DNA of 64,000 nt from Aureimonas frigidaquae (GCF_001463905.1 NZ_BBWR01000019.1:1-64000), one strand, 5' to 3'; numbered from the stretch's first letter, positions 8,285-17,642 are shown. Program-made: numbers and translations. The notes: a model not told the origin generated them from the letters alone.

Positions 8285-9166
8285 ATGGAAGTTCTTCCGC
8301 CACTCACGGCGATCCGCGCCTTCGACGCCGTTGCGCGGCACCTGAGCTTCACCAGGGCCGCGGCCGAACTCGGCATGACGCAGGCTGCGGTAAGCTACCA
8401 GATCCGGGTCCTGGAAGACCGGCTCGGACCGCTGTTCCGCAGGAGCCGCCCGCACATCGCACTGACGCCGCTGGGGCGCAGGCTGGCGCCGGATACGCGT
8501 GAGGCACTGGCTCTTTTGGCGCGCGCTTATGCGCAAGCCCGCGCAGCGACGGCCGAGGTCCTGTCCATTACGGTTCTGCCGACCTTCGCCGCCCAATGGC
8601 TGGCCTCCAATATCGGCGCGTTCCAGCTCGCCCATCCCGACATTGCGGTGCGCCTCGATTCGACACAGGCGCTGGAAGACTTGTCGGCCGGGTCCTTCGA
8701 CCTCGCCATCCGGTCGGGTCGCGGTGACTGGCCGGGCCTGGAGATGCATCGGCTGATGCCGGTGACCTTCACGCCGATGATGGCGCCTGCGCTGGCCCGG
8801 CAACTCCCGTCGGATTGTGGGGCGGAGGCGCTGCTGACGCTTCCCTTGATTGACGAGGACGACCCCTGGTGGCGGCTATGGTTCGCCGAGCTGGGTGTGC
8901 AGTACAGCCCGCGCAGGTCGGGAACGCGAATGGGCGCCCAGCACCTGGAGGCTCAGGCCGCCATGGCGGGTCGCGGAGCCGCCATGCTGACGCCCTTCTT
9001 CTACGGCGCGGAACTCACGCAGGGGCGGCTGGTCCGGCCCTTCGATCATGCGGCTGCGGACGGCCAGTCCTACTATCTGTGCCATGGACGCGGGCGCGTA
9101 CCACGCAAGGTCGCCCTGTTCCGGGACTGGCTCCTGCCCGCCTTTGCACAGGCGCAGGCCGGTTAG
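8285..9166 (+). CDS. GcvA-like LysR-family transcriptional regulator
   Basis: A 293-residue LysR protein. The N-terminal winged helix reads PPLTAIRAFDAVARHLSFTR with AAAELGMTQAAVSYQIRVLE, the version with a Tyr in the recognition helix that marks the GcvA subgroup. The effector domain follows from about residue 95 (VLPTFAAQWLASNIGAF and DLAIRSGRGDWPGL). The ATG at 8285 gives the standard length; an in-frame TTG directly precedes it. It is divergent from the DUF1127-like gene, which it may control, and its stop overlaps the convergent trmL stop by a few bases. GcvA itself regulates glycine cleavage, but many paralogues do other jobs. Confidence 0.88.
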   Translation: MEVLPPLTAIRAFDAVARHLSFTRAAAELGMTQAAVSYQIRVLEDRLGPLFRRSRPHIALTPLGRRLAPDTREALALLARAYAQARAATAEVLSITVLPTFAAQWLASNIGAFQLAHPDIAVRLDSTQALEDLSAGSFDLAIRSGRGDWPGLEMHRLMPVTFTPMMAPALARQLPSDCGAEALLTLPLIDEDDPWWRLWFAELGVQYSPRRSGTRMGAQHLEAQAAMAGRGAAMLTPFFYGAELTQGRLVRPFDHAAADGQSYYLCHGRGRVPRKVALFRDWLLPAFAQAQAG

Positions 9167-9624
9167 CCCGTGGCGCGCGTCTGGCGCAGCGCCTCGCCCA
9201 GCACCATCGCCACGCTGACGGCCAGGTTGAGCGACCGGGCGCCATCCTGCATCGGGATGGTCAGGCGTGCATCGGCCTGCGCATGGACGCTCTCGGGCAC
9301 GCCGGCGCTTTCGCGGCCGAACAGAAGAATATCGTCCGGGCGGAAGGTGAAATCCGTATAGGCGGCCTGCGCGCGCGTGGTCAGAAGGACGAGCCGCCGC
9401 CCGGTGCGCGCACGTTCCTCAGCGAACTGCGCATAGTCGAGGTGGCGGCGCAGGGTCGCCAGCGCCACATAGTCCATTCCGGCGCGGCGCAGGTTGCGGT
9501 CGGACAGGTCGAAACCGGCCGGTTCGATGATCTCCACCGGAACTCCCATGCAGGCGCCAAGGCGCAGGATGGTGCCGGCATTGCCGGCAATGTCCGGCTG
9601 GTACAGGGCGATGGAAAGCGTCAT
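9163..9624 (-). CDS. trmL: tRNA (cytidine/uridine(34)-2'-O)-methyltransferase
   Basis: A 153-residue SPOUT-class methyltransferase that methylates the ribose of the wobble base in certain leucine tRNAs. Motifs include IALYQPDIAGNAGTILRLGA at the N-terminus, the knotted SAM-site segments LFGRESAGVPE and LTIPM, and NLAVSVAMVLGEALRQ at the C-terminus. The length is that of TrmL alone with no extra RNA-binding domain. The ATG at 9624 begins the conserved MTLSIALYQ; an upstream ATG at 9642 is in frame but adds unconserved residues. It converges on the LysR gene and diverges from the ABC exporter. Confidence 0.93.
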   Translation of the reverse strand: MTLSIALYQPDIAGNAGTILRLGACMGVPVEIIEPAGFDLSDRNLRRAGMDYVALATLRRHLDYAQFAEERARTGRRLVLLTTRAQAAYTDFTFRPDDILLFGRESAGVPESVHAQADARLTIPMQDGARSLNLAVSVAMVLGEALRQTRATG

Positions 9625-9691
9625 GGCGCACTGATAGATCAAGCCGTACCCCGTTCAAAGCGGGGCGCGCGAACAGCAGGAAGCGTAACGC

Positions 9692-11560
9692 ATGTTTGGC
9701 AGGATCGAGCGGCTGGTGAACCCTTTCCCCGATGTCGGGGGCGTGCGTCCGCCGCAGACGCTGTCAGGGTTCGTGTGGCATTATGTCCGCCCGCTCTGGC
9801 CCATCTTCCTGATCGTCGCCATCCTGACCGCGGTGGTGGCCGTCCTGGAGGTGATGCTCTTCTCCTTCGTGGGCGACATCGTGGACTGGTTGTCCTCCAC
9901 CCCGCGTGAGGCGTTCCTGGCCGAGCAGGGCGGCACGCTCGTCATCATGGCGCTGGTGATCCTGGTCCTGTTGCCGGGTCTCGTCTTCATCGAGTCCCTG
10001 TTCACCTTCCAGGGCATCTTCGCCAACTTCCCCATGCGGTTCCGCTGGACGGTCCACAACTGGCTGCTCGACCAGTCGCTCGGCTTCTTCCACGACGAGT
10101 TCGCCGGCCGGGTGGCGACCAAACTGATGCAGACCGCGCTCGCCGTGCGCGAAACCGTCATGAAGAGCATCGAGGTGCTGCTTTACGTCGCGGTCTACTT
10201 CACGGGGATCGTGGTGCTGATCGCGGCCGCGGACTGGCGGCTGGCCTTGCCCTTCATCGGCTGGCTGATCCTTTACGTGCTCATGCTGCGCTACTTCATT
10301 CCCCGGCTCATGGTCGTGGCCGAGCGGCAGGCGGATGCGCGCGCCCTGATGACGGGGCGGATCGTCGACGCCTATTCCAACATCGGCACGGTCAAGCTCT
10401 TCGCCCATACCCGGCGTGAGGCCGGCCACGCGCGCGACAGCATGTCCGGCTTCCTGACGACCGTCTACGGGCAGGGGCGGCTGATCACCGCCTTCTATGT
10501 CTGCCTGTATCTTCTGAACTCGCTCCTGCTCTTTGCCGTGACCGCGGTCGGCATCGGGCTGTGGCTGGAGGAACTCCTCAGCGTCGGCGCCATCGCCGTG
10601 GCGACGGGGCTCGTCCTGCGCCTCAACGGCATGTCCCAATGGATCATGTGGGAAGTGTCCGCCCTGTTCGAGAATATCGGCACGATCCGCGACGGCATCT
10701 CGACCTTCACCCTGCCGGTGGCGCTGGAAGACAAGCCCGACGCGCGCGAACTGACCGTATCGAAGGGCGAGGTGCGCTTCGAGGACGTGTCCTTCTCCTA
10801 TGCGGCGCCGCGCAAGCACCGGCCGGCCGGCGCGGTGGTCGAGAATTTCACCTTGACGATCGCGCCCGGAGAAAAGATCGGCCTCGTGGGGCGGTCCGGC
10901 GCCGGCAAGACCACGCTCCTGAACCTTCTCCTGCGCTTCTACGACGTATCGTCCGGCCGGATTCTGATCGATGGCCAGGATATTTCGAAGGTCAGCCAAG
11001 CATCGCTGCGCCGGCAGATCGGCATGGTCACGCAGGATACGTCGCTCTTGCACCGGACCATCCGCGACAATGTCCTCTACGGCCGCCCGGACGCATCGCC
11101 GGAGGATCTGACACGCGCCATCGAGCGGGCCGAGGCCAGCGGCTTCATCGGCGCTTTGAGCGACCGGGAAGGCCGGGCCGGCCTCGACGCCGAGGTGGGC
11201 GAGCGCGGCGTGAAGCTTTCGGGGGGCCAGCGCCAGCGGATCGCCATCGCCCGGGTGATGCTGAAAGACGCGCCCATCCTGCTCCTGGACGAGGCCACAT
11301 CGGCGCTGGATTCGGAGGTGGAGGCCGCCATCGCGGAAAACCTATACCGCCTGATGGAGGGCAAGACCGTCATCGCCGTGGCGCACCGCCTGTCGACCAT
11401 CGCCGCGCTGGACCGGCTCGTCGTGATGGACAAGGGGCGCATCGTGGAGCAGGGTACGCATGCCGACCTCATCGCCGCCCAGGGCATCTATGCCCAACTG
11501 TGGGCACGGCAGGTCGGCGGCTTCCTCGAAAGCGGCGCGGAAGGCACGGTCGAAGGATAA
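9692..11560 (+). CDS. ABC exporter, fused permease/ATPase
   Basis: A 622-residue half-transporter that should act as a homodimer. Six membrane helices occupy residues about 35-330. The nucleotide-binding domain has Walker A GRSGAGKTTLLNLL, Q-loop MVTQDTSLL, signature LSGGQRQRIAIARVM, Walker B ILLLDEATSALDSE and the switch His in AVAHRLSTI. The family (MsbA/BmrA-like exporters) moves lipids, peptides or drugs outward; nothing here fixes the substrate. It lies alone on the plus strand between trmL and petABC. A second, related exporter lies at 45402, so the two are probably paralogues. Confidence 0.92.
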   Translation: MFGRIERLVNPFPDVGGVRPPQTLSGFVWHYVRPLWPIFLIVAILTAVVAVLEVMLFSFVGDIVDWLSSTPREAFLAEQGGTLVIMALVILVLLPGLVFIESLFTFQGIFANFPMRFRWTVHNWLLDQSLGFFHDEFAGRVATKLMQTALAVRETVMKSIEVLLYVAVYFTGIVVLIAAADWRLALPFIGWLILYVLMLRYFIPRLMVVAERQADARALMTGRIVDAYSNIGTVKLFAHTRREAGHARDSMSGFLTTVYGQGRLITAFYVCLYLLNSLLLFAVTAVGIGLWLEELLSVGAIAVATGLVLRLNGMSQWIMWEVSALFENIGTIRDGISTFTLPVALEDKPDARELTVSKGEVRFEDVSFSYAAPRKHRPAGAVVENFTLTIAPGEKIGLVGRSGAGKTTLLNLLLRFYDVSSGRILIDGQDISKVSQASLRRQIGMVTQDTSLLHRTIRDNVLYGRPDASPEDLTRAIERAEASGFIGALSDREGRAGLDAEVGERGVKLSGGQRQRIAIARVMLKDAPILLLDEATSALDSEVEAAIAENLYRLMEGKTVIAVAHRLSTIAALDRLVVMDKGRIVEQGTHADLIAAQGIYAQLWARQVGGFLESGAEGTVEG

Positions 11561-11722
11561 TGCCGCCGTCATGCAGCCATAGTCTGGACAAGTTCCAAGT
11601 GGCCGCTTAAGAAAACCGGCCGGTCGTAGGACCCTCGGCCGTGCCGTGCTTTTCGCGCGGCCGAGTCGCGGTGCCGCCGGCCTGATGCGCCGGTCGTCAC
11701 CGGCAAGCCTGAAGGAGCGTGA

Positions 11723-12289
11723 TTGGCCGTGAGCGTCCACGACACATCGGAAACCACCCGCCGGGACTTCCTCTTCATTGCGACGGGGGCGGCTGCGGCC
11801 GTCGGCGCGGTCGCCGTGGCGTGGCCCTTCATCGACCAGATGAACCCGGATGCCGCCACGCTCGCCCTGGCGCAGATCGACGTCGATGTCAGCCAGATCG
11901 CCGAAGGCCAGTCCATCACCGCCAAGTGGCGCGGGCGCCCGGTCTTCGTGCGCCAGCGCACCCCGGCCGAGATCGAGGAAGCCAAGCAGGTGCCGCTCGC
12001 ATCGCTCAAGGATCCCATCGCCCGGAACGAGAACCTGGCCGCCGACGCGCCGGCCACGGACGAAAACCGCGCCGTGCCCGGCCGCGAGCAGTGGCTGGTC
12101 ATGATCGGCGTCTGCACGCATCTGGGCTGTATTCCGCTCGGCCAGGCCGGGGATTACGACGGCTGGTACTGCCCGTGCCACGGCTCGCATTACGATACGG
12201 CCGGCCGTATCCGGCAGGGCCCCGCGCCCGAGAACATGCATATTCCGGTGTATGAGTTCACCAATGACACCACAATTCGTATCGGCTGA
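11723..12289 (+). CDS. petA: Ubiquinol-cytochrome c reductase Rieske iron-sulfur subunit
   Basis: A 188-residue Rieske protein of the bc1 complex, passing electrons from ubiquinol to cytochrome c1. A twin-arginine motif (TRRDFLF) precedes the single N-terminal membrane anchor (about residues 18-38), as expected for Tat insertion. The 2Fe-2S ligands are in CTHLGC (131-136) and CPCHG (150-154), followed by the GPAP-ENM hinge. The start is read as TTG at 11723, with GAAGGAG six bases upstream; a GTG two codons later is possible. It is the first gene of petA-petB-petC. Confidence 0.96.
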   Translation: MAVSVHDTSETTRRDFLFIATGAAAAVGAVAVAWPFIDQMNPDAATLALAQIDVDVSQIAEGQSITAKWRGRPVFVRQRTPAEIEEAKQVPLASLKDPIARNENLAADAPATDENRAVPGREQWLVMIGVCTHLGCIPLGQAGDYDGWYCPCHGSHYDTAGRIRQGPAPENMHIPVYEFTNDTTIRIG

Positions 12290-12308
12290 CGGGGGGAAGC
12301 GCTGAATC

Positions 12309-13592
12309 ATGAGTGGTCACTCGTCTTACGTTCCGTCCACAGGCATCGAGCGGTGGATCGATTCGCGGCTTCCGCTTCCGCGGCTCGTCTATGACTCCTT
12401 CGTCGCCTATCCGGTCCCGCGCAATCTGAACTACGCCTATACGTTCGGTGGCGTGCTCGCCCTGTTCCTGGGCCTACAGATCATCACCGGCGTCGTTTTG
12501 GCGATGCATTATGCCGCGTCGACGGAACTGGCCTTCACCTCGGTCGAGCGCATCATGCGCGATGTGAACTGGGGCTGGATGCTGCGCTACATGCACGCCA
12601 ACGGCGCCTCCTTCTTCTTCGTGGCCGTCTACCTGCATATTTTCCGCGGCCTCTATTACGGCTCCTACAAGGCCCCGCGTGAGATCCTCTGGATTCTCGG
12701 CGTGATCATCTTCCTTCTGATGATGGCGACGGCCTTCATGGGCTACGTCCTGCCCTGGGGCCAGATGTCCTTCTGGGGCGCCACGGTCATCACCGGCTTC
12801 TTCACCGCCTTCCCGGGCATCGGCGACCCGATCCAGACCCTCCTGCTCGGCGGCTTCGCGGTCGATAACCCGACCCTGAACCGCTTCTTCTCGCTGCACT
12901 ATCTCCTGCCTTTCATGATTGCGGGCGTGGTCGTGCTGCATGTGTGGGCCCTGCATGTGACGGGGCAGACCAACCCCACGGGCGTCGAGGTCAAGACGCC
13001 GCAGGATACGGTGGCCTTCACGCCCTACGCGACCATCAAGGATGCGTTCGCGATGATCGTCTTCCTGGCCGTCTTCGCCTATTTCGTCTTCTACATGCCG
13101 AACTATCTCGGCCATCCGGACAATTACATCCCGGCCAATCCGCTGCAGACGCCGGCGCACATCGTTCCGGAATGGTACTTCCTGCCCTTCTACGCCATGC
13201 TGCGCGCCATCACCTTCAACATCGGCCCGATCGATTCCAAGCTCGGCGGCGTCCTGGTGATGTTCGGCTCGATCATCGTCCTGTTCTTCCTGCCCTGGCT
13301 CGACACGTCGAAGGTCAAGTCCACCGCCTACCGGCCGGTGTACAAGATCTTCTTCTGGATCTTCGCCTTCAACGCCGTGTTCCTGGGCTGGCTCGGCTCG
13401 CGCCCGGCCGAAGGCATCTACCCGGCGCTGTCGCTGATGGGCACGATCTACTACTTCGCCCACTTCCTCATCGTCCTGCCGGTTCTCGGCCTGGTCGAAA
13501 CGCCGAGGAAGCTGCCGGCCTCCATCACGGATGCGGTGCTCGCCAAGAATGGTGCTCGCCATGCCGAAGCGTCGGCGGCGGCCAAAGGCTGA
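12309..13592 (+). CDS. petB: Cytochrome b of the bc1 complex
   Basis: A 427-residue integral membrane protein with eight predicted helices carrying both b hemes and the quinol oxidation and reduction sites. The heme-binding helices show [20 protein letters not shown] and the later [21 protein letters not shown]. The Qo-site PEWY motif is present ([17 protein letters not shown]). The length matches full bacterial cytochrome b rather than the split b6/subunit IV form. It starts 19 bp after petA and ends 23 bp before petC. Part of the aerobic or microaerobic respiratory chain. Confidence 0.97.
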   Translation: MSGHSSYVPSTGIERWIDSRLPLPRLVYDSFVAYPVPRNLNYAYTFGGVLALFLGLQIITGVVLAMHYAASTELAFTSVERIMRDVNWGWMLRYMHANGASFFFVAVYLHIFRGLYYGSYKAPREILWILGVIIFLLMMATAFMGYVLPWGQMSFWGATVITGFFTAFPGIGDPIQTLLLGGFAVDNPTLNRFFSLHYLLPFMIAGVVVLHVWALHVTGQTNPTGVEVKTPQDTVAFTPYATIKDAFAMIVFLAVFAYFVFYMPNYLGHPDNYIPANPLQTPAHIVPEWYFLPFYAMLRAITFNIGPIDSKLGGVLVMFGSIIVLFFLPWLDTSKVKSTAYRPVYKIFFWIFAFNAVFLGWLGSRPAEGIYPALSLMGTIYYFAHFLIVLPVLGLVETPRKLPASITDAVLAKNGARHAEASAAAKG

Positions 13593-13615
13593 TGAAGCGC
13601 ACGAAGGAACTTGCA

Positions 13616-14590
13616 ATGAAACGGCTTCTATCAGCACTTCTGACGGCGGGTGTCCTCTTTGCTCCGCTCTCCGCCTCGGCCCAGGACGCCGAACCCGTTC
13701 CGGCGGCAACGCCCGCGCCGGTCGAAGGACCGGCCCCGGGCGAGGCGCCGACCTCCGGCTCCGGCGTCGATACGGTGTCCAGCGGCCAGGGCGAAGTCGC
13801 CCATGCCGAGGGCGAAAGCCATGCCACGCCGCATTACCCGCTGAAGAAGCCGGAACACCTGTCGTGGAGCTTCGCGGGGCCCTTCGGCAAGTGGGACCTC
13901 GGTCAGTTGCAGCGCGGCCTCAAGATCTATCGTGAGGTCTGCTCGTCCTGCCACTCGCTGAACCTCGTCGCCTTCCGCAACCTGCAGGCGCTCGGCTACA
14001 GCGATGCGCAGGTCCGCACCCTGGCCGCCGAGTATCAGGTCCAGGACGGGCCGGATGCGAGCGGCGACATGTTCGAGCGCCCCGGCCTCCCGACCGATCA
14101 TTTCCCCGCGCCCTTCCCGAACCCGGAAGCGGCCGCAGCATCGAACGGCGGCGCCCATCCGCCAGATCTGTCGCTCATCGCCAAGGCACGTGCGGTCGAG
14201 CGCGGCTTCCCGGCTTTCGTCTTCGATATCTTCACCCAGTATGCGGAAGGCGGGCCGGACTATATCCACGCGCTGCTGACCGGCTATGGCGAGGAGCCAC
14301 CAGCCAATCTGCAGCTCCAGCCCGGCACGCATTACAACCCGTACTTCATCGCATCCTCGGCCCTGGCCATGGCGCAGCCCATCAGCGACGGCCAGGTGAC
14401 CTATGATGACGGTGCGCCCGAGACGGTGGAGCAATATTCCCGCGACATCGCCTCCTTCCTGATGTGGGCCGCAGAGCCGCATCTGGTGGAGCGCAAGTCC
14501 ACCGGCTTCGTGGTGATGATCTTCTTCGTCATCTTCGCGGGCATGCTCTATGCCGTGAAGCGCCGGGTCTGGGCGAAGATCCCGCACTGA
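13616..14590 (+). CDS. petC: Cytochrome c1 of the bc1 complex
   Basis: A 324-residue cytochrome c1. A Sec signal peptide ends near residue 22 (SASA-Q), followed by a Pro/Ala-rich linker and the covalent heme site CSSCH (109-113). A Met axial ligand region lies further on, and a single C-terminal membrane helix (VVMIFFVIFAGMLYAV) anchors the periplasmic heme domain, ending in the basic KRRVWAKIPH. AAGGAA precedes the ATG at 13616; a longer start at 13592 overlaps the petB stop but gives a poorer signal peptide. It accepts electrons from the Rieske cluster and passes them to soluble or membrane cytochrome c. Confidence 0.96.
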   Translation: MKRLLSALLTAGVLFAPLSASAQDAEPVPAATPAPVEGPAPGEAPTSGSGVDTVSSGQGEVAHAEGESHATPHYPLKKPEHLSWSFAGPFGKWDLGQLQRGLKIYREVCSSCHSLNLVAFRNLQALGYSDAQVRTLAAEYQVQDGPDASGDMFERPGLPTDHFPAPFPNPEAAAASNGGAHPPDLSLIAKARAVERGFPAFVFDIFTQYAEGGPDYIHALLTGYGEEPPANLQLQPGTHYNPYFIASSALAMAQPISDGQVTYDDGAPETVEQYSRDIASFLMWAAEPHLVERKSTGFVVMIFFVIFAGMLYAVKRRVWAKIPH

Positions 14591-14616
14591 CGGGACGCGT
14601 CATTTCACGTCGATCG

Positions 14617-14647
14617 ACAGGGGCCCGTGTGGCCCCTGTTTCATTTT
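14617..14647 (+). terminator. Rho-independent terminator of petABC
   Basis: Arms ACAGGGGCC and GGCCCCTGT (9 bp, perfect) around a 5-base loop, followed by TTCATTTT, 26 bp after the petC stop. Good match to an intrinsic terminator for the bc1 operon. Confidence 0.8.
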
Positions 14648-14771
14648 AGGACCCAATCGAATGATCGGCTGAGTTCGTCGCCGCGTGACTTGCCGGCCGG
14701 CCATCGGGCCGGGCGGAGCCTGCGGATGACGAGCCGACCATTCGCGCGCCTCGGTGTTCGGCACTGCCGCT

Positions 14772-15863
14772 TCAGTGTAGAAGGGGCGCTGCCGGATCTG
14801 CGATCAGCGTCGCCTCGTTGCCGCCGGCTCCGTGCGCGCGACGCCAGGCGCTCGGGGTGGTCCCGAGAACGCGCTGGAACTCGCGGTTGAAGTTGGATTT
14901 GGTCGAGAAGCCGGAGTCCAGCATGATCGCCGTGATGCTGTCGCTCGTCGTCGCCAGACGCTCGGCGGCATGCTGCACCCGCAGCGCATTCACGTAATGC
15001 GACACACTCATGCCAAGGCTTCGGTTGATCGCAGCCGATACGTCGCGGGCCGGCAGGCCGAGCCTGCGTGCGATGCGGGAAAGGTTGAGATCGAGGTCCG
15101 TATAGATCCGCGTCTCGCGCATCAGCGCTTCGATCCGCAACGCCGTCTGCGTCTCGGTTTGCGAAGCGGCCTTTGAGGGGGCAGGCGTGCGCTCCTGCTG
15201 CCCCTGAGCCTCCATAGGTCCGGAGCGGCTGCCGCGTGCAAGCGATGCGGCACCGGCAAGGGCGATGATGATGACGAGATTCCCGAAGGCGACGATGGTC
15301 GCGCCGTGCCGGCCGCCGTGCCATGCAAGGTCCAGCCCGATGCCGATATCCGACGCGGCCGAGGCGAGCAGCGCGACGCCCGTTGCGCACATGGCGCGGT
15401 GGGAGCGGATGACCCCATCCAGCCGCGAGGCCGTCAGCCCGTCCGGTCCGTGCCGCGCGTCCCAGAGAATGGCGCAGCCATAGGCGACGAAGATGAGAAC
15501 GATGGCGGTTCCCACCGCCTGCGGCGCTAGAAGAACCAGGGCACCGACGAGCAGCGCCGGCAGAAGATGCGCAAATGCCTGGGGCAGGCCCGGATCGGTC
15601 CGCCCGCCGACGAGGGAGCGGAAGCTCAGCCAGGCGAGCGGCGCGATGACGCAGGCGGTGACCGCCATGAGTGGAAGCACAGCCGTGATGCCATAGCCCC
15701 AGCGCAGGCCCACCAGGATCGATTGCAGCGCGTAGGTGGCCATGAGCGCGGAGAAGAAGCCTTCCTCGGTGCGCGGGCCGGCGGCGTTACGGTCCAGATA
15801 CTCCCGCGCCAGAAGGGTCAGTAACAGGAAGGCCACGAAAAAGGGCAGGGGAACGAGCAGCAT
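14772..15863 (-). CDS. Membrane-anchored AraC-family transcriptional regulator
   Basis: A 363-residue protein with two parts. Residues 1 to about 225 contain six or seven hydrophobic helices, the layout of a multi-pass membrane sensor. After a polar linker (about 225-260), the C-terminus (265-352) is an AraC DNA-binding domain with two helix-turn-helix units: LSRIARRLGLPARDVSAAI and SITAIMLDSGFSTKSNFNREF, ending RVLGTTPSAWRR. The ATG at 15863 starts the first membrane helix and has AAGGACG upstream. Such proteins regulate genes while held in the membrane. It is divergent from a secreted protein gene, separated by about 150 bp holding a phased inverted repeat, its likely operator. Confidence 0.88.
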   Translation of the reverse strand: MLLVPLPFFVAFLLLTLLAREYLDRNAAGPRTEEGFFSALMATYALQSILVGLRWGYGITAVLPLMAVTACVIAPLAWLSFRSLVGGRTDPGLPQAFAHLLPALLVGALVLLAPQAVGTAIVLIFVAYGCAILWDARHGPDGLTASRLDGVIRSHRAMCATGVALLASAASDIGIGLDLAWHGGRHGATIVAFGNLVIIIALAGAASLARGSRSGPMEAQGQQERTPAPSKAASQTETQTALRIEALMRETRIYTDLDLNLSRIARRLGLPARDVSAAINRSLGMSVSHYVNALRVQHAAERLATTSDSITAIMLDSGFSTKSNFNREFQRVLGTTPSAWRRAHGAGGNEATLIADPAAPLLH

Positions 15864-15912
15864 AGGCGGTGGAACGTCCTTGTGCGGGCAAAGTGAAGCG
15901 GGACCGTCATGG

Positions 15913-15952
15913 CCCGGATCGGGATCACGGTCGTCCTGTATCGCGATCCGGG
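15913..15952. promoter_or_regulatory. Inverted repeat, candidate AraC-type operator
   Basis: CCCGGATCG at 15913-15921 and its exact complement CGATCCGGG at 15944-15952, separated by 22 bp. The centres are 31 bp apart, almost three helical turns, so both face the same side of DNA. It lies in the 149-bp gap between the divergent AraC gene and the secreted-protein gene. Confidence 0.5.
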
Positions 15953-16012
15953 ACGCATCGGGCGATGATCCCATGCCCTCCCTCGGCGAGGCAATCGCAC
16001 AAGGGCGCCCTG

Positions 16013-16726
16013 ATGCAACATAGAAGCTTCGCCGCGGCCGTGGCCGCAACCCTGATCCTCCTGGCCGGGTGGGCCATGCCGGCCCCTGCCCAGACGCAGG
16101 CCACCATCGACACGTCCGGCGTCAGCGCGGTGCGCCTGTCCGGTGCTGCAAGCATCCTGCGCCTGCAGGCCGCCGCCGGTGGGGCCTACCGGGCCAGCGC
16201 CTCCGCCCGCGCCGATGGGTGGCTGTCCGGGTGGATACCCTCCAGCTGGTACTACGGAGACTGCGCCTCTGCCGCAGGCATGCGGCTGGAGGGCGAAACG
16301 CTGATCCTGGAGACGCAGGACGGCTCGGACGATTGCGCCGTGACCTTCACCATCGACGTGCCGCCGCAGGTCGACCTTTCCATCGATCAAACAGCGTCCG
16401 ACATCAGCCTGTCCGGCGCCTTCGGCGCGGTCAGGCTGAACGGGGAGGCGGCGCGCCTGTCCTTCGACGGCCGGGCGGCGACGATCGACATGACCGTCCG
16501 CGCCATGCGCGCGGAGCTCGCCTTTGATGATAACGGATCGGCTCCCGCAGCGACCCGGATCGCCGCGGACGATCTGGACCTGACCGCGCGCTACCCGCGC
16601 GGTGCCGATCTTCATTACGATATCCGGGCCATTGCCGCGCTGGTCGACAGCGACATTGCCGACACGCCCGGCGCCGCGGCGACGCTCACCGTCGAGGCAC
16701 GGCGCGTTCATGCCAGGCTGCGTTAG
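16013..16726 (+). CDS. Secreted protein, possibly DUF4097-like beta-helix fold
   Basis: A 237-residue protein with a signal peptide (residues 1-27, ending APA-Q). The mature part alternates short hydrophobic and polar runs such as VDLSIDQTASDISLSGAFGA and VRLNGEAARLSF, consistent with a repetitive beta-solenoid as in DUF4097/DUF2807 putative adhesins. No catalytic motif is visible. Two Cys in GDCAS and DDCAV could form a disulfide. It is divergent from the membrane-bound AraC regulator and is probably its target. Its stop overlaps the convergent MaoC stop by 4 bp. Family assignment is tentative. Confidence 0.7.
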   Translation: MQHRSFAAAVAATLILLAGWAMPAPAQTQATIDTSGVSAVRLSGAASILRLQAAAGGAYRASASARADGWLSGWIPSSWYYGDCASAAGMRLEGETLILETQDGSDDCAVTFTIDVPPQVDLSIDQTASDISLSGAFGAVRLNGEAARLSFDGRAATIDMTVRAMRAELAFDDNGSAPAATRIAADDLDLTARYPRGADLHYDIRAIAALVDSDIADTPGAAATLTVEARRVHARLR

Positions 16727-17190
16727 CTGCGCAGGAAAAGACTGGCTTCGAAGGTCAGGGCCGGCCGGCCCTCCTGATCCTGCGCGTCGATGCGCGATTG
16801 CAGGATGCCCCAGCCCGGCCGGCTGGCCGAATGCCGTGTGGCCAGGACGGTCGAGCGGTAGGCGAGCCTGTCCCCGGCATAGACGGGGCGCAGCCAGCGG
16901 AGCTTTTCGATACCGGGGGACGGACCCAGTTGCGGTTCGTCCAACCCCGCCAGGCGACGGTCCTCTGCCAGGCGGTTCATGGTGGCGACGTTGAGCTTCA
17001 TGAAGACGGCCGTCACATGCCAGCCGGAGGCGCAAAGCCCGCCGAACAGGCTGTGCCGCGCCTTCTCTGCGTCGAGATGGAAGGGCTGGGGGTCGAACGC
17101 CGTGGCGAAGGTGATGATCTCTTCTGCGGTGAAGACATGTTCGCCGAGCTCCATCACCGCCCCGGGCACGAGTTCGTCGAACCAGCTCAT
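16723..17190 (-). CDS. MaoC-family dehydratase (hot-dog fold), second copy
   Basis: A 155-residue single hot-dog protein. It carries the R-hydratase 2-type region FTAEEIITFATAFDPQPFHL with the catalytic Asp and His, then LFGGLCASGWHV. MaoC proteins hydrate enoyl-CoA thioesters, but the physiological role of this pair in rhizobia-like genomes is not settled. Its ATG overlaps the stop of the preceding maoC-like gene (ATGA), so the two are translationally coupled and may form a heterodimer. They lie just downstream of ychF on the same strand. Confidence 0.88.
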   Translation of the reverse strand: MSWFDELVPGAVMELGEHVFTAEEIITFATAFDPQPFHLDAEKARHSLFGGLCASGWHVTAVFMKLNVATMNRLAEDRRLAGLDEPQLGPSPGIEKLRWLRPVYAGDRLAYRSTVLATRHSASRPGWGILQSRIDAQDQEGRPALTFEASLFLRS

Positions 17191-17642
17191 GACGTTGCCT
17201 CCGCGCGCCGGCGCAGCATGACGGAATATTCCGCCTCGACCACCACCACATCGTCCTGATTGACGAGTCGCGTCCGCAGCTTGAGAAAGCCGATCGCGGG
17301 GCGGGAGGCGGAGGGGCGTGCCTCCAGCACTTCCGTTCCGCCGCTCAGGACGTCACCCGGCCGGACCGGGTGGCGCCAGGCGAGGCGATCGACGCCGGGC
17401 GATCCCTCCGATGCGGAGGCGTTGACGAAGGAATCGCACATCATCCGCATCATGATCCCGCAGACGTGCCAGCCCGAGGCGCAGAAGCCCCGGGTCGGCC
17501 CGTCGACAGGATAGCGCGGATCCAGATGCATGGGCTGGGGATCGTATTGTGCCGCAAAAGCGATGATCGCCTCCTGGCTGACCGCATGCGGACCCATCGG
17601 CAGGATCGTGCCGACGGAGTAATCCTCGAACATGCGCATCAT
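17187..17642 (-). CDS. MaoC-family dehydratase (hot-dog fold), first copy
   Basis: A 151-residue hot-dog protein paralogous to its downstream neighbour. The motif VSQEAIIAFAAQYDPQPMHL holds the catalytic Asp and His, followed by GFCASGWHVCGIMMR. GGGAGGG lies just ahead of the ATG at 17642; further in-frame ATGs follow within four codons. It begins 47 bp after the ychF stop, so rplY-pth-ychF-maoC-maoC is likely one transcript. Substrate unknown; an enoyl-CoA or related thioester is likely from the family. Confidence 0.88.
   Translation of the reverse strand: MMRMFEDYSVGTILPMGPHAVSQEAIIAFAAQYDPQPMHLDPRYPVDGPTRGFCASGWHVCGIMMRMMCDSFVNASASEGSPGVDRLAWRHPVRPGDVLSGGTEVLEARPSASRPAIGFLKLRTRLVNQDDVVVVEAEYSVMLRRRAEATS

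Noticed and set aside
11634-11665. Inverted repeat CTCGGCCG/CGGCCGAG before petA
   Set aside because: 8-bp arms with a 16-base loop in GC-rich DNA, no position relative to a clear promoter or terminator tail; likely chance.
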